Shown here: in pieces, positions 1-6,483 of the stretch
How the letters are laid out: each line of letters opens with the position of its first letter
Position numbering within the stretch: position 1 is the stretch's first letter
Assembly: GCA_964527995.1 (NCBI GenBank)
Contig: CAZGRP010000093.1
Coordinates: forward strand, 1 to 11,812
Direction: 5' to 3'
DNA: 11,812 bases
DNA from: CAZGRP01 sp964527995
Lineage (GTDB): Bacteria; Zhuqueibacterota; Zhuqueibacteria; Oceanimicrobiales; CAZGRP01
The notes under the pieces: generated by a model
What the model saw: the letters and a program-made list of their open reading frames with translations, nothing else
What the model was told of the DNA's origin: nothing
Databases searched by the model: none
Made by a program: the position numbers and the translations under genes

Positions 1-1
1 A

Positions 2-100
2 CACAGAGACGGCGCGGCTAAGGCGCTGATGCCGGCGGCGATCGACCGGGTGGTGGCGTTCTCAGATTTGCGAACGTTTCTCAGGAATGCCAATCGTTGA
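2..100 (+). CDS. C-terminal fragment of an unidentified protein (5' end outside window)
   Basis: Only this plus-strand frame is open from the left edge; it runs 32 codons to a TGA at 98-100. The readable tail includes ALMPAAIDRVVAFSDLRTFL, which has the composition of an ordinary soluble alpha-helical C-terminus, with no membrane segment or sorting motif. The other two plus frames stop within about 30 bases. I do not recognise the family. A 99-base open frame is weak evidence in GC-rich DNA. The terminator at 341-377 lies 240 bases downstream on the same strand, so it could end this transcript, but the gap is long. Confidence 0.4.
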   Translation, partial: HRDGAAKALMPAAIDRVVAFSDLRTFLRNANR

Positions 101-473
101 AAACCAAGCACCTGTCTCCACGCGTTCACAAGAACGTCGCAAAACTGGGAAAATCCGTTGAAACGGGCAGGAGACAGAGCTGGCTGCAGAAAAACTACTC
201 GAAAAACAGCCGAACGAGTGCGGCTGGCTTGCGCCATCTTGGGCGATTCTGGCACAGTACTTGCCGTTGAGAACACAGGTGGACAGGGTATGGCGTGGGG
301 GGGTGAGCCTACCGAAAAGAACAACAACGTGGACGTTGGAACGGGTCTCGGTGGGCGAGCCATCGAGGCCCGTTTTTGTTTGGCGGGGTTTTTTTCAGCA
401 CCGAAGCGCACATCATGGATGGATGGAGAGCGCATTGCTGGGGAATGTCTGCTGCATCACAGGAGCAAGAGTC
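101..473. other. Gene-free stretch, 373 bases, with a terminator inside
   Basis: No convincing protein is encoded here. Two overlapping open frames cross it (158-592 and the upstream extension of the propeller gene from 261), but their translations look like out-of-frame GC-rich sequence and neither has a ribosome binding site. The stretch contains the rho-independent terminator at 341-377 and, just before it, a short inverted repeat CAACGT-GG-ACGTTG at about 326-339. I see no good sigma-70 promoter for the gene at 474. It may be an untranslated leader ending in an attenuator, a small RNA, or simple spacer. Confidence 0.5.
341..377 (+). terminator. Rho-independent terminator or attenuator
   Basis: ACGGGTCTCG (341-350) pairs with CGAGGCCCGT (364-373) over ten base pairs with one G-T wobble. 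The loop is 13 nt and a run of five T ends at 377. A second T-rich run (GGGGTTTTTTT) follows at about 385-395. It lies 240 bases after the stop of the partial gene at the left edge and about 100 bases before the propeller gene, so it could end the first transcript or attenuate the second. Confidence 0.7.
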
Positions 474-1775
474 ATGAAGGGCAAGGAGTTGCTTGCGGCG
501 GTTGGGAGTGTCTTTGCGCTGGTGATCATGATGGCCTGCGACCATGGCGGCAAGCTGCCGCCGGCACCGGGGAAGCAGCCGCCGGAGCCTGAGTTTGTGT
601 TCCAGCCGCAGGAGGAGATTCCGTGGCCTGGGCTGGCGGATTCGCCGTGGCCGATGTACCTGCACGATCCGCAGCACACGGGGCGGAGTCCGTACGTGGG
701 TCCGGACAGCGGCGTGGTGGTGTGGGCCGTGGACCTGACGCCGGAGGAGATCCACTCCTCACCGGCGCTTGGCGAAGACGGCACGATCTACGTGACGACG
801 CATCAGCCGGGCAATTCGCTGGTTTCGATTTCGCCGGAGGGGGTGATCCAGTGGCGGTTTCAGGCGGGGGGTAACGTCGACTCTTCACCGCTGGTGGGAG
901 CCGATGGCACGATCTACTTTGGGTCGGAGGACGGCCGTTTGTATGCGGTGAACCCGGACGGGAGTTTGAAGTGGACGTTCTCTGTGGGTGGGGGCATGGG
1001 GTTTGGGCTGTCGTCCCCGAACATCAGCAGGGACGGGCGGACGGTTTTCATCCGGGTCGGGTCGGTGGAGAGGAGCCGCGTCTACGCGATCCGAGCAGAC
1101 ACCGGACAAGAAGTGTGGCGATTTGATGCCCCAGCAGGGCGCCTGAAGGGTTTGAGTCCGTATTCGCCGGCGTTGTCCCCAGACGGCAACGTCCTCTACG
1201 CTCCGGGTTGGGATGCGCTTTACGCGATCCGAACGGAAGATGGGAGGCTGGTGTGGCGCTTTGATTTGGACGGGCAGGCGGCCAGCCCGTCGGTGGACAA
1301 CCAGGGGCGGATCTACGTGAATACGGAGCTCTCCACGTACGCCCTGACATCCGATGAAACTTTGGCATGGAAGGTCCCCAAGCCGGGCAGCACCACACCC
1401 GAGTATACCTCAGTTTCCATTGGCCGGAGAGGTATGCTTTACAGAAGCACCGTCCTACCAATCGTACAGGGGCTGGACTATGCGGGTCAATTGATCTGGG
1501 AAGTCAACCTGAGGGATTTTGCTGGGATCTTCGCCGGCACTGAATATCCTCCGATTTCTGACAACAAAGGGCACGTCTACGTTGCAGCAGCTATCCCGGG
1601 TACACAGCAAAGTCCGAACCTTTTTGCATTTACTCATCTGGGGGAAAAGAGATTTGAACTCATGCTTGCCAATCCATCAACTGGAGTAACAGGTTCGGTC
1701 GCAGTGCCCGCCATCGGAAAGAAGGGCGAAATGTATGCAGTATCGCATGGCGCTGCCGTCTTTTGTGTACGCTAG
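474..1775 (+). CDS. PQQ-like beta-propeller lipoprotein
   Basis: The product is 433 aa. Residues 1-22 form a lipoprotein signal peptide: a Lys-containing start, a hydrophobic core, then IMMAC with the lipidated Cys at 22. A Pro-rich linker follows (about 27-60). The rest is a beta-propeller of the PQQ-like/BamB type. It opens with MYLHDPQHTGRS at about 61-72 and has repeated blades with the pattern GTIY..., LYAV/YAIR..., G...W.F: for example residues 144-167, 203-216, 249-263 and 278-299. The start is ATG 474, with AGGAG eight bases upstream; the open frame continues upstream to 261, but that part does not look like protein. Family members bind or scaffold proteins, or are quinoprotein-like. 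No catalytic residues are identifiable, so this is most likely a non-enzymatic envelope lipoprotein. BamB itself is less likely, because the neighbourhood lacks bam genes and the opening motif is typical of uncharacterised secreted propellers. The next gene starts 19 bases after its stop with a strong ribosome binding site, so the two are probably co-transcribed. Confidence 0.85.
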   Translation: MKGKELLAAVGSVFALVIMMACDHGGKLPPAPGKQPPEPEFVFQPQEEIPWPGLADSPWPMYLHDPQHTGRSPYVGPDSGVVVWAVDLTPEEIHSSPALGEDGTIYVTTHQPGNSLVSISPEGVIQWRFQAGGNVDSSPLVGADGTIYFGSEDGRLYAVNPDGSLKWTFSVGGGMGFGLSSPNISRDGRTVFIRVGSVERSRVYAIRADTGQEVWRFDAPAGRLKGLSPYSPALSPDGNVLYAPGWDALYAIRTEDGRLVWRFDLDGQAASPSVDNQGRIYVNTELSTYALTSDETLAWKVPKPGSTTPEYTSVSIGRRGMLYRSTVLPIVQGLDYAGQLIWEVNLRDFAGIFAGTEYPPISDNKGHVYVAAAIPGTQQSPNLFAFTHLGEKRFELMLANPSTGVTGSVAVPAIGKKGEMYAVSHGAAVFCVR

Positions 1776-1794
1776 AAGCAATAGGAGGTGGGCT

Positions 1795-2470
1795 ATGAGG
1801 AGAGGACGACTGCTACCGGCGGCAGCACTCGCCGCCTTCATCTGTGTCCCGGGGAGGGCCCACCTCCCTGGCCCCGAATCGGACCGGCACCTTCGCGGCG
1901 CAGACCCATGGTGCGTGGCCGATCTCGACCTACCAGTGGTTCAAGAGGTACGAGTTTGAGGAGCCCATCGGGCTGCCCTCCGGCTGGTTTGCCATCGGCG
2001 GCAACTCTTCGAGCGTGGAGACGGGCGGTCCACAGGACTTCTCACTCAAGGTCAAGGTGACGGATACTCATGGCGACTGGAGGGAGGCATATCACTACGT
2101 CAGCGTCGGCAGCCGCCGTGTTGCCGAGTCGAGTTTCGAGGCGGCTGCGAAGGAACTCAGCCTGACGCCCGCGACTTTTCAACTTTACCCGGCTTTTCCG
2201 AATCCGTTCAACCCCGAGACGCGCATTCGGTATGATCTTGCCGCAGGCGGTCAGGTCACCCTGGCAGTGTACAGCCTGCCGGGGAAAAGGATTCGCACGC
2301 TGGTGACGGCAGAGCAAGGTCCGGGTTCCTACGGCGTGCTGTGGGATGGGAAGGACGATGGTGGCCGAGAGGTGTCGTCGGGGGTGTATCTGGTGAGGTT
2401 GAGTGTGCGAGCCGATGAAGGAAGCAAAGCCTCTTTGACGGCCACCAGGAGGGTGGTGCGGATTCGGTGA
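1795..2470 (+). pseudogene. Secreted Ig/FlgD-domain sorting protein, frameshifted
   Basis: An excellent ribosome binding site (AGGAGGTGGGCT) precedes ATG 1795, which opens a signal peptide (MRRGRLLPAAALAAFICVPG). That frame stops at 1957-1959. From about 1844 the plausible protein continues one base out of phase to the stop at 2468-2470. Removing one G from GGGG at 1851-1854 joins them into 224 aa: signal peptide 1-20; an Ig-like domain about 21-107 (GPTSLAPN..., TYQWFKRYE, SLKVKVTDTHGDW); then a C-terminal FlgD-like/type A sorting domain from about 120, with YPAFPNPFNP at 131-140, WDG at 183-185 and SGVYLVRL at 195-202. Such C-terminal domains route proteins to the outside in FCB-type bacteria. 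The body frame has no start codon with a usable ribosome binding site (GTG 1844 is the first candidate). The protein is short for its class, so it may be a remnant of a larger repeat protein. A sequencing or assembly error in the G run would make it an intact gene. Confidence 0.75.
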
Positions 2471-2556
2471 ATGTCTGTCCGGCGGCATTGTGTGACCCTA
2501 GACCACCCCGTGTGGGCTTCTTACTTTGACATGCGGCTGCGGCCGTATAACGCGCT

Positions 2557-3837
2557 TTACGGCCCCCCGACCTGCCCCACCAGCCACAGGCTGAGCTCGG
2601 GGTAGTAGGTGATCACGATCAGCGCCGCAATGAGGATTGCCAGAAACGGTAGCGAGGCCGCATAGAGGCGGAGGATCGATTTGTCGAAGCGGTAGCTGGC
2701 GATGAACAGGTTGATGCCGACAGGCGGGGTGCTGTAGCCGATCTCCAGGTTGGTGAGAAAGATGATGCCCAGGTGGATGGGGTCGACGCCGAATTGCAGC
2801 GCGATGGGGGTGATCAGCGGCACCACCACGATGATGGCCGAAAAGATGTCCATCATGGCGCCGACGATGAGCAGGAAGAGGTTGAGCATGATCAGGAAGA
2901 CAATCTTGCCGCCCACGAAGTTGCGCATGAAGCTGAGGATCTTCATCGGCACGCCGGCGTCGACCAGGTAGCTGGTGAGGCCGAGGGCGGCGCCCAGGAT
3001 GATGAGGATGCCTCCTACCAGCAGCATGCTCTCGCGCATGACGCGGGGCACGTCTTTGAACAGCGACAGATCCCGGTAGACAAAGACTTCGATCACCACC
3101 ACATAGAAAGCCGTCACCGCCGCAGCCTCGGTCGCCGTGAACAACCCACCGTAGATTCCACCCAGGATCAGAAAGGGCAGGGGGATCTCCCAGGCAGCCT
3201 CTCGCAGCGCCCGCCCGGTGTTGGCCCAGTTGAACTTGGTGCGCGGCACGCCGGATCGGTATCCCCTGAAGATGCTGTAGCTGGAGAGCAGGATCACCAG
3301 CAGGGTGCCGGGCACCAGTCCGGCCAGGAAGAGCTTGTCGATGGAGATGTTGGCCACCAGACCGTAGAGGATCAACGGCAGGCTGGGAGGGAACAGCAAG
3401 CCGAGGCTACCGGAGGTCGTCAGCAGGCCCAAAGAGAAGCGCTCCGGGTAGCGCTCGCGCATGAATGCCGGATAGAGGAGGCCGCCCAGGGCGATGATGG
3501 TGACGCCAGAGGCGCCGGTGAAGGCGGTGAAGACCGCGCACGAGACCAGCGCGACGACCGCCAGACCTCCCGGCAGCCAGCCGAACAGCGCCCGCGACAG
3601 GTTGACGAGACGCCGGGGCGTGCCGCTTTCGGCCAGAATGTAGCCGGCGAAGGTGAAGAGCGGGATGGCGATCAGCGTCGGGGCGCTGGCCAGCCGGTAG
3701 AGCTCGACGACCACCGCAGAGATGCTGATCCCTTCGGCGTGGAAGCTGAGGAGAGCGATGGCGGCGATGATGACAAACAGAGGTGTTCCGAAAAGGGCCA
3801 GCAGAAGCAGCGCCAGGCCGATGAGGAAGACGCTCAC
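2557..3837 (-). CDS. dctM: TRAP transporter large membrane subunit (DctM family)
   Basis: The product is 426 aa, the usual DctM length, and very hydrophobic, with about 12 membrane helices. DctM is the Na+-coupled translocation subunit of TRAP importers in the inner membrane. Family motifs are visible: IPLFTFAGYILAESG (58-72), FTGASGVTIIALGGLLYPA (106-124), TSGSLGLLFPPSLPLI (141-156), GIYGGLFTATEAAAVTAFY (227-245), MMDIFSAIIVVVPLITP (328-344) and NLEIGYSTPPVGINLF (363-378). The start is GTG 3837, overlapping the dctQ stop in GTGA, so the two are translationally coupled. The frame is open upstream for another 120 codons, but that part is antisense-like junk overlapping dctQ. It is the last gene of the operon; a weak hairpin (GGCCGTA 2541-2547 with TACGGCC 2558-2564) at its stop lacks a T run. 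Confidence 0.96.
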   Translation of the reverse strand: MSVFLIGLALLLLALFGTPLFVIIAAIALLSFHAEGISISAVVVELYRLASAPTLIAIPLFTFAGYILAESGTPRRLVNLSRALFGWLPGGLAVVALVSCAVFTAFTGASGVTIIALGGLLYPAFMRERYPERFSLGLLTTSGSLGLLFPPSLPLILYGLVANISIDKLFLAGLVPGTLLVILLSSYSIFRGYRSGVPRTKFNWANTGRALREAAWEIPLPFLILGGIYGGLFTATEAAAVTAFYVVVIEVFVYRDLSLFKDVPRVMRESMLLVGGILIILGAALGLTSYLVDAGVPMKILSFMRNFVGGKIVFLIMLNLFLLIVGAMMDIFSAIIVVVPLITPIALQFGVDPIHLGIIFLTNLEIGYSTPPVGINLFIASYRFDKSILRLYAASLPFLAILIAALIVITYYPELSLWLVGQVGGP

Positions 3838-4343
3838 GACTCTACGCCCTCGCTGTGGAAGGCGCTCGCCTCCTTCAAGGCGCCAAGCAGAAACCGAAGG
3901 GCGATGACGGCGAAACCATACACCAGAATCGACAGCACAATCCAGGTGGGGACGGCGGCGAAGGTAGTGGTGCCGGCACCCCGCTCGTCGAGGACGAAGA
4001 CGATGGAGGCCTTGGCCAGAAATGCACAGACCACGCTGCCGGAGAGATTCGTGAGGGCCGCCGCCAGGTGCCGCAGCCTGCCCTTCAACAGCCGGGCGAG
4101 GATGTCGATCTTGATGTGCCGGTTCTCGCGCGTGGCCAGGCTGGCACCCAGGAAAGTAAGCCAGAGCACGAGGTGGCGCAGCAGGCTGTCGCCCCACAGA
4201 ATGCCCGTAGAGAAGAGATTGCGGAGCAGCACTTGAACGAAAGCCATCACCACCATGACGGCCAGGAAGAGGATGAGCAGGGCGGTTTCGGCCCTGGCGA
4301 GGGCACGATCGATTCGATCAAGCAGAATGAAGGATGGGTCCAT
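3834..4343 (-). CDS. dctQ: TRAP transporter small membrane subunit (DctQ family)
   Basis: The product is 169 aa from ATG 4343; a TTG at 4352 would add three residues, and an in-frame TGA at 4365-4367 bars anything longer. Neither start has a clear ribosome binding site, so the choice is provisional. DctQ is the four-helix membrane partner that binds and stabilises DctM. Four hydrophobic segments are visible: ALLILFLAVMVVMAFVQVLL, then LVLWLTFLGASLA, LTNLSGSVVCAFLAKASIVF and IVLSILVYGFAVIALRFLL. The family pattern is present as QVLLRN followed by W.DSLLRHLVLWLTFLGAS and then RENRHIKIDI, where the Arg-His-Ile-x-x-Asp stretch is typical. It overlaps dctM by four bases and lies 154 bases downstream of dctP. 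Confidence 0.93.
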   Translation of the reverse strand: MDPSFILLDRIDRALARAETALLILFLAVMVVMAFVQVLLRNLFSTGILWGDSLLRHLVLWLTFLGASLATRENRHIKIDILARLLKGRLRHLAAALTNLSGSVVCAFLAKASIVFVLDERGAGTTTFAAVPTWIVLSILVYGFAVIALRFLLGALKEASAFHSEGVES

Positions 4344-4497
4344 GGACGGCAACGAACTTTGGAGTCACGATTCCGGCGACGGTCAGAGTGTGACGGCGCC
4401 CGACATTACGCAGTCTGGCTGCGGCGATGCCGCCTGCCGTTTTCGGCTCCTTGGACCGGCGCGCCGAGTCGAGCGACTCTGGCAGCGAAGAGGGCCT
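4344..4497 (-). other. dctP-dctQ intercistronic region with small hairpins
   Basis: This 154-base gap is far longer than the other joints of the operon. It holds three simple inverted repeats: GAGTC-GAGC-GACTC (4466-4479), GCCG-TTTT-CGGC (about 4436-4447) and GCGGC-GAT-GCCGC (4421-4433). None has a T run on the minus strand, so they are not obvious terminators. Such structures after a binding-protein gene often stabilise the upstream mRNA and lower expression of the membrane subunits; that role is inferred here. No small gene is visible. Confidence 0.45.
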
Positions 4498-5511
4498 TCA
4501 ATTCGGGTCGGAAGAGCGCTGGCGCCGGAATTCTGCCACAGCCTGTTCCACGGCTTCGAGCAACTCCTTCGAGTAGAGCTTGCCCACCAGCATGCGGCGC
4601 GCCTTGCGGCCCGTTTCATACAGCTCTGCGACACTCGCCGTGTCTGGGGGCGAAACGATGACGATGCCGTTTTTCTGCAATACACGGCGAGCCTTTTGGT
4701 TCTCCACCCTCGTCTTCTCGGTCAGGATGCGAGTGTACTTGCGGCCGTTTCGGATCAGGATTTCCTGGAGGTCGCCGGGCAGCCTGTCGAACATCTTTTT
4801 GGTGATCAGAATGGCGCCGGCAGCATCGGCCAGGGGAAGATCGAACATGTACTTTACGCGCGTCCACCATTGCAGTGCCAGCGCGCCGAGCGGAGAGACG
4901 TAGACCCCATCGATCAGGCCGGTTTGCAGAGACGTGTTGACGTCGACAATGGAGAGGGGAATGGGCACGATTCCGAAGGCCTTGAAGGTAGCCTTGGAGA
5001 CGGGATCGCCCTCCCACATCCACATCTTGACCCCGCGCATGTCATCGAGGGTTTGGACTTTTTTCTTGGTGAAGACGTACACAAAGCCAGACTCGGACCA
5101 ACCAAGCGGCACATAGCCTCTCTTCTCGAAGCCTTTGGAGAAGCGGTCCGCAAATCGCTCGGTCACATAGTCGACCTCGTCATAGCTACGGAAGAGCAGA
5201 GGTGCGTCCAGGATTCGCACTTCGGGCAGGATTTCCCCCAGGCCCACTCCGGTGAAACCCGCACTCTGGATTTGGCCAAGGCGCATTTTGCGCAGAGCGT
5301 CGCGTTCGTCCCCGAGCACGCCGCCAGCATAGATGCGGAAGCCAAGGCGGCCGCCGCTTTCCTTCCGGACCGTCTCATCATATTCATGCATCACCTTGAG
5401 CCAGGTGGAGCCCTCCGGCACGACGGTGGCAAACTTGATCGTGAACTGCTGGGCCGCTGAGGACGCCACCCAGAGTGAGATTGCCAGAAACGTTGCAACA
5501 ACTCTCTTCAC
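4498..5511 (-). CDS. dctP: TRAP transporter solute-binding protein (DctP family)
   Basis: The product is 337 aa with a type I signal peptide (cleavage predicted after SSAA, residue 20), so it is a soluble periplasmic protein rather than a lipoprotein. DctP proteins capture a ligand and hand it to DctQM. Family landmarks: IKFATVVPEGSTW (25-37), GGRLGFRIYAGGVLGDERD (53-71), LLFRSYDEVD (105-114), then the GxKxR-equivalent segment GVKMWMW (160-166), SLQTGLIDGVYVSP (194-207) and a C-terminal LYETGRKA helix. In typical members the fifth residue of GxKxR is an Arg that binds the ligand carboxylate; here it is Trp164, with Trp166, Trp214 and Trp215 as further aromatic residues near the predicted pocket. 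That resembles what is known of TatT-associated P subunits and argues against a C4-dicarboxylate or sialic acid ligand. The start is GTG 5511, with GGGAG about nine bases upstream. Confidence 0.93.
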   Translation of the reverse strand: MKRVVATFLAISLWVASSAAQQFTIKFATVVPEGSTWLKVMHEYDETVRKESGGRLGFRIYAGGVLGDERDALRKMRLGQIQSAGFTGVGLGEILPEVRILDAPLLFRSYDEVDYVTERFADRFSKGFEKRGYVPLGWSESGFVYVFTKKKVQTLDDMRGVKMWMWEGDPVSKATFKAFGIVPIPLSIVDVNTSLQTGLIDGVYVSPLGALALQWWTRVKYMFDLPLADAAGAILITKKMFDRLPGDLQEILIRNGRKYTRILTEKTRVENQKARRVLQKNGIVIVSPPDTASVAELYETGRKARRMLVGKLYSKELLEAVEQAVAEFRRQRSSDPN

Positions 5512-5571
5512 GTCACTCTCCCAGTGAACCTGCGGATAAACCCAGGCATTACCAGAAATCGACTTCCGTAC

Positions 5572-6456
5572 TCAAAGAAAGAGGTCATCGACCTTCGCCA
5601 GTAAAGAGGCCGCCTTTCTCTGGGCGATCCGGTTCGCCAGGCGCTGCTCGGGCAGGATGTCGAGCGACGAGTCGACGACCTTGTTGAGCAAGCTCTGGAA
5701 AAGCTGGCGATTCTGGATCTGTACGGCGTAGTATTGCGCGTAAAGCACGTAGGTCATCAGGAAGCGGCCGCCGTTGATCTGCAGGCAGCGGTCGAAATGC
5801 TGCTTCGACTTCTGCGGGTCGCCTCCCAACATCTTCGGCATGGCACCGTAGAGAGCGCCGAAGAACAGGTGTGCGCTGCCGTAAAAATAAGTCTCATCCA
5901 GCTCGATCACGCGCCGCATGAGCAGGCGAACCCTGGGCAACTGAGCCAGGGCCTCCGGGTCGCTGAGGCCGAGGTTGATCCAGTTGCCCCAGCCGTTGGC
6001 TGTCCAGAACAGGGCAGGGACATCTTTTCGGGTGAAACTCTGCAAGGCCGCCTTGAACCGGGCCAGGTCGGCGTCCATGGCCTCACGGAATTTCTTCCTG
6101 TGCATCAGGATACGCAGGCCGTAGTCTCTGCCGCGGGCGTAGAACTTGCGGGCGCGTTGGCGGTCGGTGTCCTCCACAAACCCGAGGGCGAAGCTGCTGT
6201 ATCCCTGCGAGGCCATAAGCAAAAGGGTCTCATTGTTCGGGTCGCTCCGGATCAGCGCTTCGACCATCTTCAGATTGGACGCCGCAGCCTGCTCCGCCAG
6301 CGGCAGGTCGTCCTCCTCATACATGACTTCCAGGCCATTCTCGAGGATGCCCTGGGTGGAACGGACCGCCCAACGCTGCATGCTGCAACCGGCAAGCAAC
6401 GGAAGGGCAGCCAGGAGAATGAGCGGTCGAAGGATGACTGTAGGGTTGCGTGGCAT
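5572..6456 (-). CDS. tatT: TRAP-associated TPR lipoprotein, TatT family
   Basis: The product is 294 aa. Residues 1-24 are a lipoprotein signal peptide with lipobox LLAGC (lipidated Cys24). The mature part is alpha-helical with degenerate TPR-like repeats. Recognisable TatT traits are an early helix pair (NLKMVEALIRSDPNNETLLL), LLMASQGYSSFALGFVED (about 78-95), a long middle with ALFWTANGWGNWINL (about 148-162) and SAHLFFGALYGAMPKMLGGD (about 194-213). TatT (T. pallidum Tp0956) forms a trimer that binds the P subunit in the periplasm and is thought to help present a possibly hydrophobic ligand; transfer of that role here is inference. The start is ATG 6456, with no strong ribosome binding site. 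It begins 27 bases after the upstream TPR gene and ends 60 bases before dctP, in one operon. Confidence 0.88.
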   Translation of the reverse strand: MPRNPTVILRPLILLAALPLLAGCSMQRWAVRSTQGILENGLEVMYEEDDLPLAEQAAASNLKMVEALIRSDPNNETLLLMASQGYSSFALGFVEDTDRQRARKFYARGRDYGLRILMHRKKFREAMDADLARFKAALQSFTRKDVPALFWTANGWGNWINLGLSDPEALAQLPRVRLLMRRVIELDETYFYGSAHLFFGALYGAMPKMLGGDPQKSKQHFDRCLQINGGRFLMTYVLYAQYYAVQIQNRQLFQSLLNKVVDSSLDILPEQRLANRIAQRKAASLLAKVDDLFL

Positions 6457-6483
6457 TTCGACGGAGCTAGGACTTCCGTAGAG

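Noticed and set aside
158..592. Plus-strand open frame of 144 codons at the left end
   Set aside because: It crosses the terminator at 341-377 and the start of the propeller lipoprotein in another frame, has no ribosome binding site and no protein-like pattern.
2541..2564. Hairpin at the dctM stop as the operon terminator
   Set aside because: Seven pairs with a ten-base loop, but no T run on the minus strand; not enough to call.
3838..4197. N-terminal extension of DctM by 120 codons
   Set aside because: The extra residues are Arg/Pro/His-rich and overlap dctQ; GTG 3837 overlaps the dctQ stop and gives the normal DctM length and N-terminus.
2773..4236. Plus-strand open frame of 487 codons, as long as a real gene
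   Set aside because: It is the exact antisense of dctM/dctQ. The translation is Asp/Gln/Glu/His-rich with no domain pattern, the product of GC-skewed codon usage on the real strand.
4255..5460. Plus-strand open frame of 401 codons
   Set aside because: It is antisense to dctP and the dctP-dctQ gap; dctP is unmistakable on the other strand.
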